NCBI GenBank assembly: GCA_951812925.1
Contig: OX638369.1
Span: forward strand, 27,757,392-27,821,391
Direction: 5' to 3'
DNA length: 64,000 nucleotides
Source: Calliopum simillimum
Taxonomy: Eukaryota; Arthropoda; Insecta; Diptera; Lauxaniidae
Below are positions 55,133-64,000 of this stretch, piece by piece (positions within the stretch are counted from its first letter, which is position 1; every line of letters begins with the position of its first letter). The notes under the pieces were generated by a model. The model saw only the letters and a program-made list of their open reading frames with translations, was not told the origin of the DNA and ran no database searches. Both the position numbers and the translations under genes were made by a program.

Positions 55133-55330
55133 CGCGTTGATGCGCAATGCCCTTGCGTCGTTGCGAAAGTGCAATTTGCTAAAGTTTGATATTAGTAAAA
55201 TAACAAAAATATTGCCGAAAATTTCGCACTACTTTTGCAATTTCTCAAGATGGAAATATTCACATTGATCGTTCAGGCGTTAATGCGTAAAAGACTTGCA
55301 TTTTCGCAAATGCGCATCAACGCATTAATA
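55133..55330. repeat. Short inverted-repeat segment (GCGTTGATGCGCA ends)
   Basis: GCGTTGATGCGCA near 55135 is matched by TGCGCATCAACGC near 55311. GTTGCGAAAGTGCAA and TTGCATTTTCGCAA inside extend the pairing. About 190 bp, unusually CpG-rich for this window. It may be a small MITE; no target duplication seen. Confidence 0.45.
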
Positions 55331-55622
55331 CCCATATTGTTTGTTGTTTTTGTTTTTGATGCGACGTAGTCTTTGTTGTTGTTTTATGTTGGTTCGAGTT
55401 CGATTTTGTGTGTACGCAAAAAAAGCAACAAAAACGCGAAATTTTGACGAGCGTGAAAAAAAAAACAACAAAAATTATTTCTGTGAATGTTGTACAGAAA
55501 TATTGTTGTTGTTGGGATTGTTGTACAGAAATATTGATGTTGTTGGGTCGAGCCAAAATTGGCTCACTTTTCTTCTACGCTGACACCATTGATTTATACT
55601 ACAAAAAAAAAAGAAATATATA
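55331..55622. other. Noncoding spacer with a 30-bp direct duplication
   Basis: GTTGTACAGAAATATTG(T/A)TG occurs twice (about 55488 and 55520). No gene. Confidence 0.4.
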
Positions 55623-56794
55623 GGGGAAGAGTACCGCCTGCACCCCCCCCCCCCCGTAACTTTTGACAGAAAACAAATGCGGCTGTTCTGACAAATGTTA
55701 GGCGCGTATTATGATAGTACGAAGTTTTTGTGCATTTACCGGAGCAAACTGACGCATTTGCTTGATGCTGAGAAGAAAATAATTTTTGAATACGTGAAAG
55801 TCAACACAAAAGTTTTTTTCAACAATTTTTCAAGTGCGATAAATCGAAGTGAATTAATCGAAAAGCTGAATGCAAACTATATTTATGCAGTAAATTTATT
55901 ATATTTTGTGATTCAAAACCGAATGCAACCAAAATGTTCACACAACACAATTTGTTCATTGCTTTTCAAAGTGGCTATCAAAGCCGAGTATGGGCCCCGA
56001 ATAGGTCCGGGTGTGGGCAACCCTCTTTTTTTATTTAAAGCGTGTGTTTTGCTGAAATATCGTCGTGGATACTAACGTTACTAATCTAAATGGTATCCTT
56101 ATGCCATTTTACTCTTTTTTAGTGGAAAGGAAAAAACCAATAGGCCGTAGAAAAAAAAGTTATTTTCATTAAGTGTGGGTGTTAAGGTGCATAACACTTT
56201 GCAAAAAATCTCAGTATCGAGTTTCCAGACAAGTAGACCGAGGAGCAGATGGCGGGCATGAATTGGTACAAAAAATTCATGTTTGTCAAAAGAGCAATGT
56301 CAAAGAGGACTAGAAATTACGTCACCTTGCTAGCTTAATCTGCAAAACAATTGATCTGTCATCAGCCGAAGATACTCAAGCCTGGTTTCGGGGCAACAGG
56401 CATGATGCCATTTAATCCAGACGTTTTTAGTGACGCTGATTTTGTTAAAGCCGTTGAGCAAAATTTGTAAAATTTTTGTGAGTCAATGTTTCCGAAATAG
56501 ATTAATTTTGCTTTCCTCTCCATCTGATTGCGTTAAATTTCATATTATTCCCATTTTTAGCCGATTTTTTAAGGGTGTCCACAACCGGATCCAAAATTTT
56601 TTTTGTCAAAAATTATCATTTCACTATTTTTTTGATATATTTTTTTCCAACTGACGAAATCAATTTACTTTCTTCACCAATAGTTAGCTAATGTCTGTAG
56701 CTTTCCATTGACACTTAAATGTCTGCATAATATACATTTGGTCAAAAGTTATGAGTCGAAAACAAAACGGTGCCCACAACCGATACCCTTCCCC
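55623..56794 (+). mobile_element. pogo-like (Tc1/mariner superfamily) element with inverted ends and TA duplication, internally deleted
   Basis: TA at 55621-55622 and 56795-56796 flank 1172 bp. Ends: GGGGAAGAGTACCGCCTG at the left, GGGGAAGGGTATCGGTTG on the minus strand at the right. A subterminal inverted motif TAACTTTTGAC also pairs (about 55660 and 56740). Inside are two pieces of a CENP-B/pogo-type transposase without the catalytic core. Confidence 0.75.
56249..56470 (+). pseudogene. pogo/CENP-B-type transposase remnant (HTH piece joined to C-terminus)
   Basis: One frame reads MAGMNWYKKFMFVKRAMSKR, resembling the 'G-x-x-W-x-x-x-F-M' part of the CENP-B-type DNA-binding domain. A stop (56336-56338) follows, then GFGATGMMPFNPDVFSDADF and a normal stop at 56470. 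The latter resembles the end of pogo/Jerky DDE proteins (typically ATGI-PFNP-IFSDEDF). The whole DDE catalytic region that should lie between is missing, so the copy is a deletion derivative. A 126-codon frame upstream (55695-56075) within the element is unrecognised. Confidence 0.7.
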
Positions 56795-57025
56795 TAATAT
56801 ATAATATGTATAGGCGCCAAAATTTTTGAAAAAACATAAACTTTATTTTTCAAGCAAATTTTGGTATCAGTTCAGTGAAGAAAAAAGTTATGAACAAAAA
56901 TATTTTCTTTTTCAGCCATAATGGGCTATCACGAGAATCAAAAGCGCATCATTGGTTTTCTCAGTACAAAAACCAAAAAAAAAAAAAATAGTAAGGGTTG
57001 TATCTTTGGCCTGGCGAAAAACTTA

Positions 57026-57571
57026 ATACCCTACACTGCATTTCAAGTATATTATTAGGAGAATATAAGAACAAATTGCTTATATGGGAAGTGCCACGCC
57101 CTCACCTCCGAGCTTACCTTGATTTTGCGTAGAGCTTGCATTTACTGTTCTGAGTGTTTGAGTAAAATTCGGTTAGGTTTTCTTTAAAAAATTCTTCAGT
57201 ATAGCATTTTGAAACTTTCGCTAATATGGGAGGTACCACGCCCTCTAATCCTACTTCACCTGTTTAAGCTCTGAGTTTACAATTAATGTTCTTCGTGTTT
57301 GGTTGGATTATCTCAAAAAACACTTTGATTATATAATTTTGAAACATTTGCTTATATGGGAGTTGCCACGCCCTCTTGTTCAAGTTTACCTAAATCTTGC
57401 GTATAGCATGAATTTATAGATCCGAGTGTTTGAGTGTAATTTGGTTGGGTTATCTCAAAAAACGCTTTCCGTATAACATTTTGAAACTTTTGTTTATATG
57501 GGAGGTGCCACGCCTCCTTCTCTGCGTTACAAACGGAAGGACAAAGTGAATATACCCTGGGTGTAGGGTAT
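57026..57571 (-). mobile_element. Small dispersed element, inverted relative of 41318-42359
   Basis: The ends ATACCCTACAC (57026-57036) and GTGTAGGGTAT (57561-57571) match the ends of the 41.3-kb element. On the minus strand the unique head is almost the same (CACTTTGTCCTTCCGTTTGT, GGAGGCGTGGC). Four GGGAG(G/T)TGCCACGCCCTC cores mark four diverged units. It is half the length of the 41-kb copy. Confidence 0.8.
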
Positions 57572-59399
57572 AAAAAGGGGAGGTCGTTTCTAAGAGTCCT
57601 TCTAATTATTGAGATGGTGTCGGGAAAACAAAATTACTGCTGTAATGATAATCTAACGTTTTAAAACATAGAATTTAAGGCATTTCTTAAACGATTTTCA
57701 TGTTCTGACTCAGAAAAGTAGTGCATTGGGTTAAGAGAATAAAGTAAGTTGTCTGCTTTTCGATTAGCGATGCAAAATGTTATCTATTTTAAACTGATAC
57801 CATAAATAAAAAGAATATGTTCATTACATTTCTTGAATTTAAACACAGTTTTCGCACAATACAACCCAGCGTACAGCGCTTTGCTATAAATCTGTACAAA
57901 TATTTAACCACTCTATGGCAAATAGTACATTTGAGTGTAAAATAATTTAAAATTTTAACAACGTTTTCCATATGAAATGACAAATTTTTTTTATGTTAAA
58001 ATTTTTATTTAAACAGCAATTAAATCGTTCTCCATTTTTTTTTTTTAAATGCGACAAATACATGCTATCGAGACGTAGTGATATGCATCTTTAAAAATTC
58101 ACAACGCATACAATTTACATACGATTTTTATGATTGTCATTCATTGATGTCGCCTTATTTGTTTTATGTTGTTGTTTGACAACAACATCATCATCATCGA
58201 CAACATCAACATCATATGTTTGCCAATAAAATTTGTTGTTGGTTTGCTTACTACAATCTGACGTATTCAACACCATAATTGTGCGTTTCGGCTCCAATAT
58301 GACGTTTCATTTTGTTTGTCTGTCTGATTTCTTAACATTTGCATGGGAAATGTCCAATTTGATGACATTGATATTGGTCATACTGTTAATGATAATTGCG
58401 TAAAAATTTATGCTAAGTGCGCTTTTATTTATTGTGCAAATATTAATGCTTTATGACGCCATTAATATTTGTTGCGATTAAGTAAAAAGTTGTAAGGAAT
58501 AAGTTTTGAAAATCTCGTTCTAAAGAAACATACAGATTTTCATGACACTAGAAAAAGTAAACAAATGAAGGTACAGATTTATGAGGTGATTTATCCTACA
58601 AAATTAAATCTTCTTCTGATAAGATTTATTTTAAGTCTTCGTAAAGTTCTCAAAAGGGCTACCTTCTTCTTACTTTTTTGACTGAGTGACAATAAGAATT
58701 AAATATTTTTAATTTTTCCGCTTGTGGCATTCACTGTCAAAAATAAATATCTTCCGGCCAGTGGAAACTACTAGATTTATAAATCTCTTCACTATCTCTT
58801 GTGTGAAGTGTGAAGTTAGCGAAACAACTTTCTCGGTTTGAATCGAAAATAGCCTTGAATTTGCAGGGTTTTTGCAGAGATTTAGTTGCGATCCATTTTT
58901 TTCAAAAAGCTTTATAAGGGCATTTTTCAGGTGACGAACGTGACCGTCGTACACATTTAAAGTGCAATAAAAAAGTAAGTCAAACATATTTTTATTTTGG
59001 GTTTTACTTTACATTATAGCTCCTAGGTAGCACTATAATTAGTGCCAACATTAATAGCAGGCGAAGTTCTGGTTCCAAAATACACGCAAAAAAAACACAA
59101 AACGAACGTGACAAAAATAGAAGTAGTTTTTGTGCCTATTCAAAGAAAGTCAGAATTCTGCGAAACAAGTCAGAATTTTATAGTGCGACTGATTTTAGAA
59201 TCGTATGAAATAATGTTACCTTATAATGTGTTTTGTTTGACTCAAATATCTTCTTTACTTTTCTTTGTTTTGATCATAATCTGAATTGATATGTGACAAT
59301 ATGAACGTGACATTTTTTCTACCATATAAATTTTAAACTGAAAATCTTTCAAAAAACCAGGATTTCCCTTGAATGTTGGATCCCTTTATCTTGTTAAGT
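57572..59399. other. Gene-free stretch
   Basis: CAT-rich run near 58185-58215. No ORF of known family. Confidence 0.4.
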
Positions 59400-59850
59400 T
59401 GAGGTGACATCACCAATTTTTCCAAAGGATGTCATTTGTCCCCATCCATTTTACATGTGCACCAAGTCTCATAAATTATGAATTTCCCCTTTTAGTAGCG
59501 TGGCATCGCCTATTTTCTCAAGAAACATTATTTGTCCTGGCGCTCTGTATATATGTATCAAATCTCATTGCGATAAATATTTAAGGAGATATGATAAAGT
59601 GATTTTTGTGGGCGCGTGATACCCCCATTTTGCCCAGTACGCATTATTTGTCTTGTTGCTTCTTACATAAGCACTAAATCTGATTCATGTTCTCTAAACA
59701 GTTTCAGAAATATAATGATTAAAATTTTTGGCTCACGGTGGACCTTTTGGCGGAAATGCCGATATAAAATTAGCGAAACAACTTCATCGGATTTTTGCAC
59801 AGATTTTGCTGCAAAGAGAAAAATTTTATTGCTCCAAAAATAAGGGGGGT
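59400..59850. repeat. Degenerate dispersed repeat, about three 120-130-bp units
   Basis: Lines such as GTCATTTGTCCCCATCCATT, ACATTATTTGTCCTGGCGC, GCATTATTTGTCTTGTTGC and CACCAAGTCTCATAAATT, ATCAAATCTCATTGCGA, CACTAAATCTGATTCATG recur at about 125-bp steps. Related to 1600-1870. Confidence 0.55.
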
Positions 59851-62800
59851 TTCGAAATTTTTTTTTTTTTTTCAGTGTAAAAATTTAAAAATTGTTAGCG
59901 TAGGATTTGCAAAAAATTCTACCATGTTGTTCGATTTCATTTAAAAAAACACAAAACAAGGCGAAACAATTGAATAATATTTTTGGCTAAATCGTTTCGT
60001 TTTCGAAATATTTACAATTTTTCAAAAAAACCGTCATTCGGACTTAGAACTTCGGTGAAAAAGTTTTGTTATTAAAATGCCTTCCTTGGCACCAATTTTT
60101 TTCATGTCCGCTAAGGTGTAACTTATAGTTATTTTTACAAAATATATATCCGGTTATTCCGATATCTGTATCTCCTAAACTTGGTCCGAAAAACACTTTT
60201 TATTGTTATAATTTAATTTCAAAAAATAAAAAGAATTGGACAATTATCCGTTTCTCAAAAAACGAAGCGATATATAAAGCATTTTCATAAATTTTTATGT
60301 GAAAACATTTTGTCGAACCAACTTTTCCTGAAATTTTTTCCATCTTCTCGTATTATTTAAGTCTCGATATCTCGAAAACGAATCGACATTTACATTAATT
60401 TTTTCGATTTATTTTGGGTCTTTTTATGTGAAAACGTCGTCAATTCACGGGGCCACGGTAATCGTAGGCGTACCCTATGAACATACTTTTGAATATCAAA
60501 TCAAATCCAATCAATCTTGTGAAAAAAGTCGTAATAAACATGGCTCATTAGTTTTGAAAACTAAAAACCTAAATCAGAACAATTTTTGCTTTATATAAAC
60601 TACCCTCAGTGTGGTCGTTATTCCAACAAAAAGCAACGCCTTGTAAGCGATAGCAAATCTGATTATATTAATCCATCAAAGTATTAGCAACTGAGACAAT
60701 AAATCGTTGTAATTTTCAAACAAGCAAACGAGTATAAAAACAATTTTCCACAAAAATACAGACGTTAATGGTAAGAAAAGTTACAAACTGAAAAGAATAT
60801 GCCCGGGGGGAAAAAAGGTAGCTAATGTATTCGATAGTTTACCCTACGAAGTAAAAGGAAAGACAACATTAACACGCCGCCACCACAAACATAACTGCCA
60901 CAAGAAGATACGACGCTGCATGCACCAAAGGTATAACTTTGGGGATAGAAATTTTGATAAATTTTCCTTTTACTTTTGTGGATGATTGGCAGAGGAGCAT
61001 AAGCGTATAAAAGTAGTGGTATGTAGAGAGAGATAAGTGAAAAAACTTTGTGGCACAAAAAGAAGTTGGTATGCTATCGAAAAAAGGAAACTGTTTCTAC
61101 AAAACTTTCCACATCTCTGGGGAAAATGTCAGCAACGCTAATAGTTATGCACCATTGCTATACATCTGAAGGCATTGTTTGTGCAGCATAGGGGCCCTCC
61201 ATCATTCAGTCAAGTTGTCTGGCCAAGGCAGTTAGTTGGCCAATTTGCTACAGTTAAATTGTACCCTAATTAGTTTTGGAGAGAAAGATTAAAACTGTGC
61301 TTCTTTTGTATTTGAAGCATTTTGTTACAAATTATTTCATATAAAGTTTCCTCCACTGCGTGTGCGCCTCCTAATGTTTATAATTCCCGACTTGGATTCT
61401 CATTAACTTTGTGTTTTAACCACAATGTTGTTTTTTGTAGTTTTTTTCCTCATTCATGTGTTGGCGTATTATTGCTGCTGCTGCTGGTAAACAAATCACA
61501 CGTGTGGAAATGTTGTTGCTTCAACATTTGCTGCGTGCAGCAGCTTTTGCTGTTTAGCTGCAGCTTGTTGCGTTTCTGGGTGGGTTTTTGTTTCGTTACA
61601 AATATCTTAAATGTTTCTGAGTTGTTCCTTGATTTTTTTCTGTTTTTAACTTGAAGTATAAATCTTTCATTACTACTAAGCGCGGTAGTTACCAGTTGGC
61701 AGTTGCAACTTGGTAATTGGAAACCGCAGTTTAATGTGCAACGTGCGCAACTTCTGACGAATGGATGAAGTTCTGTTTTTTGTTTTGGTTTGCAGTTGTT
61801 TGATGCTGAGATTTTTATATTTGTTGTTGTTGTAATTGATGTTGGTTAATATAATGCAGCGTACAGATTTATTGTTGAATTAAATAACGACTACAAGTCA
61901 CAAAAACTTTTTTCAAAAGAAATACATATTGTGTTGATTGTGTTTGATATAAGGTGACCAGCCGGAAAAAATTTGCCGACGATATACATAAATTTAAGCC
62001 AATCCTACAAATCCTACTAGAAAGTTTATAAGAAGATTAATCCTATGAAATTCCGAGACCCAACTCGAACGCATTTCCTCAACCGACGCGAAATTTTGCT
62101 GATTCAAGGGCGAACTGAGTTTTCGGGGCCTCTTTTTAGAAGTCCGAGTTTTAGTGAGCAAAAAATATAATGCTTTTCAGCTTTTCTATGCCTAGCGTAA
62201 CAAGATTTACCTTGACCATCTTGGATTTCGCTGAAACTTTGTCCGTGATTTCATTTAACGCTGAAGACAATAAAAATAGCAACAAAAAAATTTTTTGATT
62301 TTTTTAAGGATTTCGGAAATCCATAGATTAGTTGATTTTCATGTTCTGACATATTTCGGAAAATATTCAGTTGGGAAAGTCAAATTGATTGGGTGAGAAA
62401 AAAAGCGAAAAGATTATAGCATAATAAAATCTACGAAGAATTCTAAGAAAATTACATTAGGGAACTAGGAGCCTTAAATAAAAAATTAGCTCCCGCCGAG
62501 CGACATAAAAATTTGAGTTTGGGAAATAAAATTTTTTCAAAAATTAGTTTTTTATGTCTTGGTGTAGTTTTCTTAGAATTCTTTGAAGATTTTGTTTTTT
62601 CTATACGCCTTTTAACAAAAAAAATGGGCCTACCCTAATATTCTTAATATTCTGTCCATAAGTGCAGAGAAAATTTTTCAAAATTTGAGAAAAGTACTTT
62701 TTAGTACTTTTTTAGTACTAAAACTACAAACTGCACTCGAACCAAAAATGTTTTGATGGAAAGAAACTTATATTACATTTCATATGAAATCAGAACCAAG

Positions 62801-63060
62801 ACAGTTACTATTGTGGTTTAGGAATTATGATTTCTTGAACATTTTAAAACATACGAGGGGACGCGAATGGGGGTAAGGAGTGGAAATAAAAAATAATCCT
62901 TTTCAATGTATTCTTTTGCTACCCTAATACCTTTTTTGACCTTTCAATCAATTAATGCATACCTTCAAAAAAAAATTTCGATATTAGCCTAAAAAAAACA
63001 CCAAAATCGAATCCTTCACTTCTACATCCTTGAAAATTGCTTCAATGTTATTTCTTCAAG
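59851..63060. other. Gene-free stretch
   Basis: No coding or RNA gene recognised. It contains CTG/CAG-rich sequence near 61470-61565 and AT-rich DNA with TCTCGATATCTCGAAAACGA-type lines near 60360. Confidence 0.4.
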
Positions 63061-63071
63061 TTAGAGAGGAA

Positions 63072-63730
63072 TTAGTAATCCTTGAGAGCTAAGTCTGAAC
63101 TGTTAGGTGGGTGAGCCAAAATTTCGAAGTCCGCCTTCTGCGGGGCGACCATCGTAACATGGTTCTTGTGAAAAAGCACGTTCTCGCACAAAAGGAGAAC
63201 AATTTTACCGTACTTTTTTTTCTCTGAAGGCTTCCTTGAACCTCGCTTAGGTTGAAACAAAGTATTATCCGGTCAAGGAGACACCTTTAACTTTGTAATC
63301 GATCAACAGTATCCCTTCTAAGACTCAAAAGCCATGATTTTCCCAGCCGACTGTATCTTAGGTGATAGTGTTCCTTTTTTGTGTCACTACAACGACATCT
63401 GTTTGGATTCAGGTTATTAATGATGAACCCAAGTTTTGTCGCCAGTAACAATTCGGGCCAATACTCCATTTCTATCTTCAATACAGAAGTCAAAGTACTT
63501 GCACTGTTTTTTGGACTTTTAAGGCAACCATCTAGCGCTGACTTCAGTCATGTCAAGGCTATCGTGAAAAATTTTGAAAACGATTGTATTTAATACACCA
63601 ACCATTTCAGCGGTCTTTGTTTTTCATAGTCGGGAATCTTTCAATATTAATTTTTAGACTTTTTGAACGATTTCCGGAGTGTCACCTCGATCGTCTGTTC
63701 TGGCAGTGGGCCGTCTTCAGAAGAATATAT
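63072..63730 (-). pseudogene. Mariner transposase relic E (third family)
   Basis: The minus strand gives, across several frames, TPEIVQKV (about 63690), FHDSLDMTEVSARWLP (about 63570), RIVTGDKTWVHH (about 63455) followed by two stops and PESKQ, then QSAGKIMAF, LLCENVLFH (about 63180) and HPPNSSDLALKDY (about 63080). The first catalytic Asp is kept (GDKTW, with Glu to Lys next to it). The second is changed to Glu in the LLHDN block, and the usual SPDLAPSDY is altered. Many stops and shifts show an old copy. The right-to-left order is correct for one transposase. Confidence 0.8.
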
Positions 63731-64000
63731 TGAAAAGCAAAAATAGATTGACACTCCATTCCGTGGCCTTAAAAACGTCCTTGCATAAAAGCAACCGAAA
63801 CTGCTTCACAAAATTGCACATAAGTATCTTAGACATTCCCTTACCGATATTCGTGTTCCAGCCTTTGTGGGAAAGGTAGTGAATTGAGTGATAAGTACAA
63901 AGTATATTTAAAATGAGACTAACTTTTAGATCTTCTAAGATAGTTTTCATCTTTATGAATCCAAGATAGTATAGCTTGGGATTATGATTTTTTGAAGATT
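63731..64000. other. Window edge, no gene recognised
   Basis: It may include the N-terminal decayed part of mariner relic E, but no motif is safe. Confidence 0.3.

Noticed and set aside
55695..56075. 126-codon ORF inside the pogo-like element as a functional gene
   Set aside because: No recognisable domain, and it lies within a deletion derivative. It may be altered element sequence, but I cannot support a product.

Overview
This window is repeat-rich, AT-rich nuclear DNA from an insect, most probably a fly with a large transposon-filled genome. I infer this from the elements present: several mariner families, a copia-type element, a Ulysses/Osvaldo-like Ty3/gypsy element primed by tRNA-Lys, Jockey/CR1-type LINE relics, and degenerate short dispersed repeats of dipteran style. 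I recognise no host protein-coding gene and no tRNA, rRNA or CRISPR locus. The non-repeat DNA looks intergenic or intronic.

Layout, left to right. 1-1210: 3' end of a copia-type element (RT/RNase H, polypurine tract, 3' LTR). 3.5-4.7, 7.0-8.2 and 13.0-14.2 kb: three defective copies of one mariner group, one keeping both inverted ends and its TA duplication. 8.7-9.3 and 10.6-12.1 kb: two LINE reverse-transcriptase relics. 12.3-12.8 kb: a ~125-bp degenerate tandem repeat. 19.15-20.95 kb: an inverted-repeat element with a small AT-hook ORF, interrupted by a 771-bp element that has perfect 37-bp inverted ends starting CACAGTG and a CGCCG target duplication (Transib-like). 21.2-24.2 kb: a degenerate ~20-bp minisatellite hosting a TTAA-flanked piggyBac-like MITE and carrying a local segmental duplication.

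24.9-40.1 kb: an A-rich tract with a recurring TTGCGAATTATAA-like motif is split by a 13.3-kb LTR retrotransposon on the minus strand (26308-39635). It has 2.7-kb LTRs that look nearly identical, a tRNA-Lys primer site, a Gag carrying an N-terminal canonical RING-H2 finger, and an intact Pol in the -1 frame. Its 5' LTR is itself interrupted by a 1962-bp foldback element with 123-bp subrepeats. This nested system is the most interesting content. The RING-Gag fusion suggests an element-encoded ubiquitin-ligase activity, but that is inference.

40-64 kb: a 142/284-bp two-level repeat element and an inverted relative 15 kb away, a 7-bp satellite (CCATAGA)n, a second mariner family with intact ends (48.2-49.6 kb), a (CCTAA)n array identical to the ancestral insect telomere repeat, an inverted-repeat element beside it, a pogo-like element deleted for its catalytic core (55.6-56.8 kb), and a third mariner relic (63.1-63.7 kb). 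Apart from Gag-Pol, every recognisable coding region is broken or partial.
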